DNA from: Sphingomonas sp. AR_OL41
GTDB taxonomy: Bacteria > Pseudomonadota > Alphaproteobacteria > Sphingomonadales > Sphingomonadaceae
Direction: 5' to 3'
Assembly (NCBI RefSeq): GCF_029911635.1
Contig: NZ_JARYTI010000002.1
Coordinates: 1-64,000 of the forward strand
DNA length: 64,000 bases
The translations under genes were made by a program, and so were the position numbers. Below, in pieces: positions 9,165-20,034 of this stretch. The stretch's first letter is position 1. Each line of letters begins with the position of its first letter. Under the pieces are notes generated by a model. It ran no database searches. It saw nothing but the letters and a program-made list of their open reading frames with translations, and was not told the DNA's origin.

Positions 9165-9800
9165 ATGACGATCATCGTACACCATCTCGAGAACAGCCGC
9201 TCGCAGCGCATCTTGTGGCTACTCGAGGAACTCGGCCTGCCTTATGAGATCAAGCGCTACGAGCGCGACAAGAAGACCATGCTCGCCCCGCCCGAGCTCA
9301 AGCGCGTCCATCCGCTCGGCAAATCGCCGGTGATCGAGGACCGCGATGTTGGCGGCAGGATCGTCGCCGAGACCGGGGCAATCGTCGAATATATCGTCGA
9401 AAAGGCCGATGGCCGGCTCGGCGCTCCGGCGCACCGCGACGATGCGCTGCGTTACCGCTTCTGGCTGCATTACGCCGAAGGTTCGTTGATGCCGCCGCTG
9501 CTGATCAAGCTGGTGCTGAGCCGGATCCCGCTGATGGGCAAGCCAGCGCAGAAGCGGATCCAGCCGATGATCGACGTGCATCTCGACTATGTCGAAAGCG
9601 AGTTGGCGCAGCGCCCGTGGTTCGCCGGCGATGAGATGACGGCGGCCGACGTGATGATGAGCTTCCCGCTGGAGGCGGCGCGCAGTCGTGCCGGGCTCGA
9701 CGCCTCGCGTCCGGCGACACTCGCCTGGCTCGACAAGGTGCATGCGCGGCCCGCTTATCGCACCGCGCTGAGCAAGGGCGGGCCCTACGCTTACGCGTGA
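9165..9800 (+). CDS. Glutathione S-transferase family protein
   Basis: The 211-residue protein has a thioredoxin-like N-terminal domain starting MTIIVHHLENSRSQRILWLL and the conserved cis-Pro/acidic region KSPVIED, then ETGAIVEYI. An all-helical C-terminal domain follows. Members conjugate glutathione to electrophiles or act as glutathione-dependent reductases in the cytoplasm; the substrate is unknown. The ATG at 9165 has AAGGAA at 9153-9158, immediately after the palindromic element. The frame extends upstream through that element, but those codons are not protein-like. It converges on the symporter gene with a 10-base overlap. Confidence 0.85.
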   Translation: MTIIVHHLENSRSQRILWLLEELGLPYEIKRYERDKKTMLAPPELKRVHPLGKSPVIEDRDVGGRIVAETGAIVEYIVEKADGRLGAPAHRDDALRYRFWLHYAEGSLMPPLLIKLVLSRIPLMGKPAQKRIQPMIDVHLDYVESELAQRPWFAGDEMTAADVMMSFPLEAARSRAGLDASRPATLAWLDKVHARPAYRTALSKGGPYAYA

Positions 9801-11092
9801 CCGATGAGGCCGTGCGTCGGCGCGTGCGGCGGTTCGATTTCGGGGGCGGCGGGCGGTTCGAAGCCGCCCTCCCATTTCGACACCACGCTCGCCGCGATGG
9901 CATTGCCCAGCACGTTGGTCGCCGAGCGGCCCATGTCGAGGAAGTTGTCGATCGCGAGGATCAGCAGCAGGCCGGCATCGGGAATGTTGAAGTGCGGCAG
10001 CGTCGCGGCGATCACCACGAGGCTGGCGCGCGGCACGCCGGCAATGCCCTTTGACGTCACCATCAGCATCAGCAACATGCCGACCTGCGTCGCCAGCGAC
10101 AGCTCGATGCCATAGGCCTGGGCGATGAACAGCGACGCAAAGGTCATGTACATCATCGATCCGTCGAGATTGAAAGAATAGCCCAGCGGCAGCACGAAGC
10201 TGGCGATGCGCGGCGGCACGCCGAAGCGCTCCAGCGCTTCGAGCGTGCGCGGCAGGGCGGCCTCGGATGAGGCGGTGGAAAAGGCGAGCAATGCCGGCTC
10301 GCGAATATAGCGCAGCAGCAACCCGGTACGCCGACCGATGACGAGGAAGGCGATGCCGATCAGCAAGACCCAGAGCAGCGCCAGGCCGATGTAAAAACTG
10401 CCCATGAAATAGGCGAGCTGGCCGATGACGCGCGGCCCGTTCTGCGTCAGCGCCGCGGCCACCGCCCCGAAAACGGCGAACGGGGCGAAACGCATGACAT
10501 AATCGGTCACCTGCAGCATCACCGCGACCAGCGCGTCGGTGGCGCGGACGATCGGCCGGGCGCGTTCGCCGATCGCCGTCATCGCGACGCCGAAGAACAG
10601 CGAGAAGACGACGATCGGCAGGATGTCGTTGGTCGCCATCACCCCTACAATCGAGGTCGGGAAGATGTGCTTGACGAAATCGACCGGGTCGAAGCTCGCC
10701 TTGGCAAGCCCCGTGGCGGCGGTGGCCGGCGGAATCGGCAGGTTGAGGCCGATACCCGGGTGGAGCAGGTGGACCATGATCAGGCCAAGCGTCAGCGAGA
10801 CGAGGCTGGCGCCGATGAACCACAGCAGCGCCTTGAGCCCGACCCGGCCGAGCGCGCCGGTGTCGCCCATATGCGCGATGCCGCTGACCAGCGTACCGAA
10901 CACCAGGGGCGCGATGATCATCTTGATCAGCTGGAGGAAGATCGTCGTGACGAGCGAGAAGTAACCGCCGATCGTCTTGAGCGTCGCGGCGGCGGCAGGC
11001 GTGCCGTCATCGATCTGCAAATTGATGCTCCAGCCGACCACGATACCCAGCGCGAGGGCGATCAGAATGAAAAGCGTCAGCCGCTTGGCCAT
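9791..11092 (-). CDS. Dicarboxylate/amino acid:cation symporter (DAACS family)
   Basis: The 433-residue inner-membrane protein has about eight hydrophobic segments and the family hallmarks: the serine-rich re-entrant loop TASSEAALPRTLE, then VLPLGYSFNLDGSMMY, then KGIAGVPRAS and the substrate-binding region VLGNAIAASVV. It should import C4-dicarboxylates or glutamate/aspartate with Na+ or H+, like DctA and GltP. The ATG at 11092 gives the normal start MAKRLTLFI; the frame upstream runs into the divergent peptidase gene. Its stop overlaps the glutathione transferase end by 10 bases. Confidence 0.9.
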   Translation of the reverse strand: MAKRLTLFILIALALGIVVGWSINLQIDDGTPAAAATLKTIGGYFSLVTTIFLQLIKMIIAPLVFGTLVSGIAHMGDTGALGRVGLKALLWFIGASLVSLTLGLIMVHLLHPGIGLNLPIPPATAATGLAKASFDPVDFVKHIFPTSIVGVMATNDILPIVVFSLFFGVAMTAIGERARPIVRATDALVAVMLQVTDYVMRFAPFAVFGAVAAALTQNGPRVIGQLAYFMGSFYIGLALLWVLLIGIAFLVIGRRTGLLLRYIREPALLAFSTASSEAALPRTLEALERFGVPPRIASFVLPLGYSFNLDGSMMYMTFASLFIAQAYGIELSLATQVGMLLMLMVTSKGIAGVPRASLVVIAATLPHFNIPDAGLLLILAIDNFLDMGRSATNVLGNAIAASVVSKWEGGFEPPAAPEIEPPHAPTHGLIGHA

Positions 11093-11192
11093 GAAAATAC
11101 CCCCGGGGAATCGACGGCGCGCAGCCAAGGGGATTGCGGCTGGCCGGTCAAGCGCCTTATGTCCCGCGCATGCCGCTATCGGAGCATCCTTC

Positions 11193-12446
11193 ATGTCGAT
11201 GACGCGGCGTACCGCGCTGGCCGGCCTCGCCGCCATTCCCCTGCTCGCGCGCTCGGCGGTTGTGGGTGCCGCCGAACCCGATCTCTCCGCCTTGTCCGAC
11301 ATCACGCACGGTGTCGCACCGATCGGTGCTGCCGAGCGCGCGGCACGAATCGCGCGCGCCCAGGCGCTGATGAAGGCGCAGGGCATCGGTGCGGTGCTGA
11401 TCGAGCCGGGCTCCTCGCTGATCTACTTTACCGGCGTGACGTGGCATCGCAGCGAGCGGCTGACCGCCGCCGTGCTGCCGGTCGAGGGCACGCCGCTGAT
11501 CGTCACACCGTTCTTCGAAGAACCCTCGGTGCGCCAGACGCTCGGCGTGCCAGCCGAGGTGCGGGTGTGGCAGGAGGACGAGGATCCGCTCGCGCTGGTC
11601 GCCGGCTTCCTCAAGGAGCGCAAGCTCGCGACGCGCCCCGTCGGGATCGAGGAAACGGTGCGCTATTTCGCGGTCAACGGCCTGGCGCGGGCGCTGCCCG
11701 GCGCGCGGATCGTTTCGGCAAACCCGGTCGTGCGCGGTTGCCGGATGATCAAGACCGCGCCCGAAATCGCGCTGATGCAGGCCGCGACCGACGTCACCAT
11801 CGCCGCCTATCGCTGGACCTGGCCGCGCGTCGAGAAGGGCATGTCGCCGCGCGATATCGGCGCGCTGATGGATGCCGCGACCGCCAGGCTCGGCGGCATC
11901 CCGGAATTCTCGCTCGTGCTCGTCGGCCCCGCCGCCGCGCTGCCGCATGGCAGCCGCGAGCCGCAACGCGTCGCCGAGGGGCAGATCGTGCTGATGGATT
12001 GCGGCTGCACGGTGCAGGGCTACCAGTCGGACGTCTCGCGCACCTTCGTCCATGGCACGGCGAATGCCGAACAGCGCAAGGTGTGGGATCAGGTCGCGCG
12101 CGGGCAGCAGGTCGCCCTGGCCGCCGCCAAGGTCGGCGCGCCGGCGGGCAGCGTCGATGATGCGGTGCGGCATTATTACGTCTCGCAAGGCTATGGCCCG
12201 GGCTACAAGCTGCCCGGCCTGTCGCACCGCACCGGTCACGGCATCGGCCTCGACGGCCATGAACCGGTCAATCTGGTCCATGGCGAGACGACACCGCTCG
12301 CGCCGGGCATGTGTTTTTCCAACGAGCCCGGCCTGTATCTGCCGGGCAAATTCGGCGTACGCCTGGAGGATTGCTTTCATATGACCGACAGCGGACCGCG
12401 CTGGTTCTCCGAACCGCCTGCCTCGCTCGACGCGCCGTTCGGATGA
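11193..12446 (+). CDS. M24 family (Xaa-Pro) metallopeptidase, Tat-exported
   Basis: The 417-residue protein has a creatinase-type N-terminal domain and a pita-bread M24 catalytic domain. All five dinuclear metal ligands are present: Asp269 and Asp280 (MDCGCTVQGYQSDV), His349 (RTGHGIGLDGHE), Glu378 (FSNEPGLY) and Glu392 (VRLEDC). It probably removes N-terminal residues before proline. The start MSMTRRTALAGLAAIPLLA looks like a Tat signal, so it should act in the periplasm. GGAG at 11181-11184 supports the ATG at 11193. The following kinase-like gene overlaps by 4 bases. Confidence 0.88.
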   Translation: MSMTRRTALAGLAAIPLLARSAVVGAAEPDLSALSDITHGVAPIGAAERAARIARAQALMKAQGIGAVLIEPGSSLIYFTGVTWHRSERLTAAVLPVEGTPLIVTPFFEEPSVRQTLGVPAEVRVWQEDEDPLALVAGFLKERKLATRPVGIEETVRYFAVNGLARALPGARIVSANPVVRGCRMIKTAPEIALMQAATDVTIAAYRWTWPRVEKGMSPRDIGALMDAATARLGGIPEFSLVLVGPAAALPHGSREPQRVAEGQIVLMDCGCTVQGYQSDVSRTFVHGTANAEQRKVWDQVARGQQVALAAAKVGAPAGSVDDAVRHYYVSQGYGPGYKLPGLSHRTGHGIGLDGHEPVNLVHGETTPLAPGMCFSNEPGLYLPGKFGVRLEDCFHMTDSGPRWFSEPPASLDAPFG

Positions 12447-13348
12447 GCGGCAACAAGATACCGGTTTTCGTCAATGCCGGCGGCGGGACCGCGGCGGCCA
12501 AGGGCGACAAGCTGCGCGACGAACTCGAAACCGCCTTTGGCGAAGCCGGCGCAAGCATCGACCTTGCCTTGCTCAAGGGCGGCGAACTGAGCGAGGCGGT
12601 CGCCGCGCATGCGAAGGAGCCGCTGGTCGTGGTCGGTGGCGGTGACGGCACGCTGGGCTGCGCGGCACAGGCGCTGGTCGACCATGGCGGCGCCACGCTC
12701 GGCATCCTCGCGCTGGGTACGCACAACCATCTCGCCAAGGAACTAGGCGTTCCGCTCGACCTCAAGGAGGCGGCGAAGCTGATCGTCGCACGCCCGACCC
12801 GGCGCATCGACCTCGCGCGGGTCAACGGCCGTGTGTTCGTCAACAACGCCTCGGTCGGTTTCTATCCCTTGATGGTGCGCGAACGCGACACGCATCAGGA
12901 AAAGCATGGCATCCCCAAATGGCTCGCGACGCTGCCCGCGGCGCGCGAGGCACTGCGCCGCCTGCCGCAACATCGCCTGCATCTGGAGTTCCCGGGTGGC
13001 GCCCGCGACGTGACGACACCGATGCTGTTCGTCGGCAACAATCGTTACACGCTCGATACCGGCAAGGTCGGGCAACGCGAATCGCTCGATGGCGGCATGC
13101 TGTCGGTGTTCGCGGTGACCGCGACGTCGTCGGGTGCGTTGATCGGTGTCGCGCTGCGGACGCTGGTCGGACGCGCGGATCGCTCGCGTGATTTCGCCGC
13201 GATCGGCGAGGTACGCCGGTTCACCGTCGACGATCGATCGAGCGACCGGGAGATCGCGCTTGATGGCGAGGTCATCGAACTCGAAATGCCGCTGGAATTC
13301 AGCATCGAACCCGGCGCGCTCGAAGTGATTGCTCCGCCGAAAGGCTGA
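12443..13348 (+). CDS. Diacylglycerol kinase-like lipid kinase
   Basis: The 301-residue protein has the diacylglycerol kinase catalytic signature VVVGGGDGT (residues 62-70), then GILALGTHNHLAKELG and VFVNNASVGFYP. This fits the DAGK/sphingosine-kinase/YegS superfamily, which phosphorylates lipids with ATP. The true substrate is unknown; in an organism that makes sphingolipids a sphingoid or ceramide substrate is possible, but nothing here shows it. The ATG overlaps the M24 peptidase stop by 4 bases. Confidence 0.82.
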   Translation: MSGNKIPVFVNAGGGTAAAKGDKLRDELETAFGEAGASIDLALLKGGELSEAVAAHAKEPLVVVGGGDGTLGCAAQALVDHGGATLGILALGTHNHLAKELGVPLDLKEAAKLIVARPTRRIDLARVNGRVFVNNASVGFYPLMVRERDTHQEKHGIPKWLATLPAAREALRRLPQHRLHLEFPGGARDVTTPMLFVGNNRYTLDTGKVGQRESLDGGMLSVFAVTATSSGALIGVALRTLVGRADRSRDFAAIGEVRRFTVDDRSSDREIALDGEVIELEMPLEFSIEPGALEVIAPPKG

Positions 13349-13358
13349 ACCGCGACGC

Positions 13359-13373
13359 TACTCAAAGTGAGTA
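13359..13373. promoter_or_regulatory. Candidate operator palindrome before tetR-type gene
   Basis: TACTCA-AAG-TGAGTA is a perfect 6+6 inverted repeat located 44 bases before the regulator start. Such sites are typical autoregulatory operators of TetR proteins; binding is inferred from position and symmetry only. Confidence 0.5.
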
Positions 13374-13416
13374 ATCGCTCGTTGCTCTTGGCACCGATTC
13401 GGATCAATCTGACGTC

Positions 13417-14013
13417 ATGCAGTCTCTGCTCCGAAAGCAGGCGGTCCAGCCGCGCGCGCACCTTACGATCGAGCGGATCGTCGAGGCCGCAGCGTGCCTG
13501 ATCGAGGAGCGCGGTCAGGTGGGGTACAACACCAATGCCGTTGCGGCGCGCGCCGGCATCAGTATCGGTTCGCTCTACCAATATTTCCCCGACAAGGACG
13601 CGATCATGATCGCGCTGGCGCGGCGCGAGACTGCCGGGTTACGCGGCGATATCCATGACGCGCGGCTCGATCCGGGCAGCCGCGAGGCGCTGATCCGCCT
13701 GATCGATGCGGCGGTGCGCTATCAATTGCGCCGGCCGGCGCTGGCGCGGGTGATCGACCTCGAGGAAGAGCGCCTGGCGCGCGACGGCGACGATACCGTG
13801 GCGCGGGCGCTGCGCGATGCGGTCGAAAGTGCCTTGCGGCGCCCCGGCATGCGACGGCTCGTCGACACGGGGCTGGCGGTCGATGATCTGATCGCGATCG
13901 TCACCGGGATGATCGACGCAGCGGCGATGCGGGGCGAGCGCGACGCAGCGGCGCTGGCGCGCCGGGTGCGCGCCGCCGCCTTTGGCTATCTCGATCGCGC
14001 CCAGACGGCTTGA
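13417..14013 (+). CDS. TetR family transcriptional regulator
   Basis: The 198-residue protein has a TetR N-terminal helix-turn-helix: TIERIVEAAACLIEERG, then AVAARAGISIGSLYQYFPDKDAI (residues ~17-65). A helical ligand-binding C-terminal domain of unspecified type follows. No obvious structural target gene is adjacent apart from the upstream M24/lipid-kinase pair. The inverted repeat at 13359-13373 is a likely own operator. The start is the first ATG that gives a complete HTH. Confidence 0.85.
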   Translation: MQSLLRKQAVQPRAHLTIERIVEAAACLIEERGQVGYNTNAVAARAGISIGSLYQYFPDKDAIMIALARRETAGLRGDIHDARLDPGSREALIRLIDAAVRYQLRRPALARVIDLEEERLARDGDDTVARALRDAVESALRRPGMRRLVDTGLAVDDLIAIVTGMIDAAAMRGERDAAALARRVRAAAFGYLDRAQTA

Positions 14014-14034
14014 GCGAGAGGACACTTTCGCCAG

Positions 14035-14304
14035 AGGGTCCAAACTTAATCACGGCAACGGCCGTGACGGAGCGGATTTTGGCGCACAGCTAGGAGCAAG
14101 GAGGTAGCGATGGAATTCCCATCGTGACTGACGCGCGACGCTGCTGTGCGCCAAAAGACGCCCGCCGCGTAGCGGTCATCCGGAGCGAGCCGCTGGCCAC
14201 GTCGCTTGCTTGCGCGTAGCCCAAGCTACGCGTCTGCGCTGCGCTCCTTGCCAGCGGCTCGCTCCGGACGATCACGACCATTGCCGTGATTAAGTTTGGA
14301 CCCT
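14035..14304. repeat. 270 bp nested-palindrome element, copy 2
   Basis: Perfect 24-base terminal inverted repeats (14035-14058 and 14281-14304) enclose hairpin A, TTTTGGCGCACAGC at 14077-14090 with its complement at 14143-14156, and hairpin B, 19 bases at 14179-14197 with its complement at 14250-14268. Hairpin B contains GCGTAGC-CCAA-GCTACGC at its tip (14214-14231). Bases 14062-14084 are identical to the core of copy 1, which has the same architecture in the opposite orientation. The right end is 11 bases from the alaS start. Confidence 0.8.
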
Positions 14305-14315
14305 AATCGACACAA

Positions 14316-16961
<2,646 letters not shown>

Positions 16962-16962
16962 G

Positions 16963-17646
16963 TCAGGGTCGCGCGAGCACGGTGAAGGTGATCGGCGATC
17001 GCAGCCGGAAGCCGAGCCGCTCGTAGAGCGCGATTGCCGCATGGTTGTCGGCATAGCTGTGGAGGAACGGCGTCTCGCCGCGCGCGACGATCCGCGCGGC
17101 GACGATCGGCATCAACGCGCCGGCCAGCCCGCGACCGCGATAGTCGGGGTGGGTGCAGACCCCGCTAACCTCGCGATATGGCCCGACATGCATGCGCTCG
17201 CCCGCCATCGCGGCGAGCCGACCATCGATCCGCACGCCGATGAAGTTGCCGAGGCGATGTGTCCGGGCGAAGAAGGGGCCGGGCTGGGTCAGCGTCGCCA
17301 GCGCGAGCATTTCCGCAGCATCGCCGTCACCCAGGTCGAGGATGTCGAAGCCCGTCGCTTCCGGCGGACGCGGTCGCTCGGCAACCATCTGGTGGCAGAG
17401 CGCGCGGCGGTGCAGGGTCATGCCCGGTGGCATCGGCCAGTCAGCAGTCTCGACCAGTCCGATCATCTCGCCGGCCGGGCACAGCGCGGTGAGCTCGGTC
17501 AGCGCCGCTGGGCCGTCGTCGGCGGCCGCTGCGAACAGGCCGAGATCGGGCGCGAAGCGCAGCGCCGGCGCTGTGCCGGTGGCGCATGCCCGTTGGCTGC
17601 CGGTCAGCGCGTGCCAGACAGGTCGGTCGAGCAGATGCCCTGTCAT
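16963..17646 (-). CDS. GNAT family N-acetyltransferase
   Basis: The 227-residue protein has a C-terminal GNAT fold. The acetyl-CoA-binding motif A is VSGVCTHPDYRGRGLAGAL (near residue 160), followed by FLHSYADNHAAIALYERLGF, which is motif B. It transfers an acetyl group from acetyl-CoA to an amine of unknown identity. The N-terminal 100 residues are less conserved and may be a degenerate second domain. The ATG overlaps the stop of the Kef-type antiporter gene by 4 bases, so the two are coupled. Confidence 0.8.
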   Translation of the reverse strand: MTGHLLDRPVWHALTGSQRACATGTAPALRFAPDLGLFAAAADDGPAALTELTALCPAGEMIGLVETADWPMPPGMTLHRRALCHQMVAERPRPPEATGFDILDLGDGDAAEMLALATLTQPGPFFARTHRLGNFIGVRIDGRLAAMAGERMHVGPYREVSGVCTHPDYRGRGLAGALMPIVAARIVARGETPFLHSYADNHAAIALYERLGFRLRSPITFTVLARP

Positions 17647-19403
17647 GTCTTGCGGACGCGCCGGATGCGCGGTTCGCGGTCGAGTGCGGCGTCCTGCATG
17701 ATTTCCTTGCGCAGTTCGTCGCGCTTCTCATGGATCGAGGCGATCACCGGCCCCATCGCCACGCCGAGGTCGACCAGCACCGCCTCGGACAGTTGCAGCG
17801 AACTCTCCAATGTCTCGGGCACCGCGTCGGTCGCGCCGGCACGGTAGAGCTGCGCCGCATGTGCGGTATCGCGGGCGCGGGCGATGATCGTCAGCCCGGG
17901 CACCCAGCCGCGCACGCGCCGCGTCAACCGGATGCCGAGTACCGGATCGTCCATCGTCAGCACCAGCGCATCGGCATGGCCGAGCTGCAGACGATCGATC
18001 AGCTCGGGCCGCGAGACGTCGCCGAACAGGATCGGATAACCCTCGGCGCGCGCCGCCTTGACCGCATCGATATCGGCCTCGACCGCGATGTAGCGCCGGC
18101 CATGGATCTCTAGCATGTCAGCCACCATCCGACCGACGCGGCCGAAGCCGATCACAACGGTGCCCGGTCCCTCGGCGGGAATCTCATCCTCGGTCAGCGT
18201 ATCGGAGCGGCGTTCGATCCGGTGCGCGGCGAACTGGCCGAGCATGGCGAGCAATGGCGTGATCGTCAGGCCGATCGCGGTGACGGTCTGCCAGAAGTTC
18301 GCCGTTTCGGGACCGATCAGCTGGATCTGCGCAGCGGTGCCAAGCACGATCAACGTCGTTTCGGAGGGGCTGCCCATCAGCATCCCGGTTTCGGCCGCCG
18401 GCCCCGAACGCACGCCGCCAAGCTTGAGCAGGCCGAAGGTGACCACCGTTTTTACCGCGACCACGCCGAAAATGGCGAGCAGGAGACTCGGCCAGTTGGC
18501 GAGGATCATTTGCAGGTCGAGGCGAAGGCCGATCGTGATCAGGAACACGCCGAGCGCGAGGCCCTTGAACGGCGCGGTGATCACCTCGACCTCGCTGTGA
18601 TAATCGGTTTCGGCGATCAACAGACCGGCGAGCAGCGCGCCCATGATCGGTGACAGGCCGGCCGCTGCGGTGGCGAGGCTGGCGACGATCACCACCAGCA
18701 GCGAGGCGGCGAGGAACAGTTCCGGGCTTTTGGTGCGCGCCGCCTGGGCGAACAGGCGTGGCAGGACGAAGCGACCGCCGACGAACAGCGCGGCGACCGT
18801 CAGCGCTCCCCGCACCAGCACGCCGGTGATCGCCCCGAGCCCGCCTTCGGCGCCGGGAGCAAGCGCGGCCAGGCCGAAGATGATCGGGACCAGCGCCAGA
18901 TCCTCGAACAACAGCATCGCGAAGGCCGAGCGTCCCACCGGACCGGTTGTGCCGGCGATCGGCAGCACCAGCGCGGTCGACGACAGCGCTAATGCGAGGC
19001 CGAGCCCGATCGATCCGACCCAGCCCAGGCCGGTCAGGTGAAGCGCAATGCCGAGCACCACGCCGGCACCGATCAATTGCGCGGCACCGGTGCCGAACAC
19101 GGCGCCGCGCATCGACCAGATGCGCTTGAACGACAGTTCGAGCCCGATCGAGAACAGCAGCAGGATGATGCCGAATTCGGCAAAGGGCTCGATCGCGTGC
19201 GGATCGGAGATGGTGATATAGTAGAGCCACGGATAACGTGGCACCAAGCCGCCCAACATCGACGGGCCGACGAGGAGACCGACCAGGATGAATCCGATCA
19301 CCGGGCTGATCTTGAAACGCGCGAAAGCCGGGATGACGAGTCCCGCGGCGCCGAGAATCACCAGCGTGTCGCTGAAGCCCTGGTTGTCCAATCCGATTGC
19401 CAT
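17643..19403 (-). CDS. Kef-type monovalent cation:proton antiporter (CPA2)
   Basis: The 586-residue inner-membrane protein has about twelve hydrophobic segments of the Na+/H+ exchanger fold (residues ~10-385), then a cytosolic Rossmann TrkA-N domain starting TVVIGFGRVGRMVADML with the Asp-rich VLTMDD segment. This is the KefB/KefC/YbaL architecture, in which nucleotide or glutathione adducts gate K+/H+ exchange. No separate KefF/KefG regulatory subunit gene is adjacent. The acetyltransferase gene follows with a 4-base overlap. Confidence 0.88.
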   Translation of the reverse strand: MAIGLDNQGFSDTLVILGAAGLVIPAFARFKISPVIGFILVGLLVGPSMLGGLVPRYPWLYYITISDPHAIEPFAEFGIILLLFSIGLELSFKRIWSMRGAVFGTGAAQLIGAGVVLGIALHLTGLGWVGSIGLGLALALSSTALVLPIAGTTGPVGRSAFAMLLFEDLALVPIIFGLAALAPGAEGGLGAITGVLVRGALTVAALFVGGRFVLPRLFAQAARTKSPELFLAASLLVVIVASLATAAAGLSPIMGALLAGLLIAETDYHSEVEVITAPFKGLALGVFLITIGLRLDLQMILANWPSLLLAIFGVVAVKTVVTFGLLKLGGVRSGPAAETGMLMGSPSETTLIVLGTAAQIQLIGPETANFWQTVTAIGLTITPLLAMLGQFAAHRIERRSDTLTEDEIPAEGPGTVVIGFGRVGRMVADMLEIHGRRYIAVEADIDAVKAARAEGYPILFGDVSRPELIDRLQLGHADALVLTMDDPVLGIRLTRRVRGWVPGLTIIARARDTAHAAQLYRAGATDAVPETLESSLQLSEAVLVDLGVAMGPVIASIHEKRDELRKEIMQDAALDREPRIRRVRKT

Positions 19404-19441
19404 GCCCGCACCTTGGCCGCTGGGCGTGGCTTTGTCAGCCG

Positions 19442-19588
19442 ATGTCTTATAGCGATGTCGTTATCGTCGGTGGTGGGCCGGGGGGCATAGATGCTGGACG
19501 GCGGCGCATTCGCGGGCTTCTCGACGGGCTCGGCGTTCGTCCCGAGCTTATCCGATCACCCGATGCCGGACGACGTCATCAGGGCTGA
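19442..19588 (+). pseudogene. Truncated N-terminus of an FAD/NAD(P)-dependent oxidoreductase
   Basis: An ATG at 19442 begins MSYSDVVIVGGGPGGIDAG, the textbook dinucleotide-binding start of an FAD-dependent oxidoreductase. The frame then degenerates into arginine-rich sequence and stops at 19588 after 48 residues. No continuation of the enzyme is seen in any forward frame. It is best read as a leftover 5' end after deletion or decay. Confidence 0.55.
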
Positions 19589-20010
19589 GCCGCAAGCGGC
19601 AGCCTCCCCGAACGCCGCGCAATCTCAACCCAGAACCGGGAGAAACAGGGAGTAACAGGGAGCAGGAGGAACGTATCAGGGAGCGGCGCTCCCTGTTGCC
19701 ACCGTCGAACAGGGAGCGCCCGTAGCGATATCCGGGCACTGCTTGTGCGTTATCAGGGAGCGGACACGGGACGTCCGCAGTCCGACAAGATATTCGGGGA
19801 GTGCCGAAGGCGCACGGCGCCGCCGCGCCAGACGGGCGGCGGCAAACATTGTCGACGATGGGAAAGAGCCGGCCGCGCCATCCAAAGCGCGGTCCCGGGT
19901 CCACTTTCGGGCAAAGCCGCAACGGCTTGAATCACGTCGCGTGCGTCACACACATTCCTATCGATCTAACGCCGCAGCCTTCGCTTCCCGTCGCGCGGAC
20001 GGGAAGCGAA
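19589..20010. repeat. Gene-free stretch with CAGGGAG repeats
   Basis: This stretch between the oxidoreductase remnant and icd has no supportable gene. It holds five direct CAGGGAG copies (19646, 19656, 19677, 19710, 19754) and one inverted copy. CAGGGAGCG-G-CGCTCCCTG at 19677-19695 is a perfect hairpin. The repeats are irregularly spaced, so this is not a CRISPR array. Confidence 0.6.
19980..20010 (-). terminator. Hairpin downstream of icd
   Basis: TTCGCTTCCCGTC (19980-19992) and GACGGGAAGCGAA (19998-20010) form a perfect 13 bp stem with a GCGCG loop, 24 bases beyond the icd stop. There is no T-run on the far side, so termination or 3'-end protection is inferred from strength and position. 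Confidence 0.6.
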
Positions 20011-20034
20011 AAACGCAGCGACGCACGCAACCGG

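Noticed and set aside
9219..10823. A 534-residue minus-strand frame across the glutathione transferase and symporter genes
   Set aside because: It is arginine/alanine-rich with no domain pattern, and it shadows two genes with clear family motifs; it is an artefact of high GC.
10667..12160. A 497-residue plus-strand frame across the symporter and M24 peptidase genes
   Set aside because: It has low-complexity Arg/Ala/Gly composition and conflicts with both well-supported genes.
19646..19760. CAGGGAG repeats as a CRISPR array
   Set aside because: The repeats are 7 bases, irregularly spaced, and one copy is inverted; there are no uniform spacers and no cas genes in the window.
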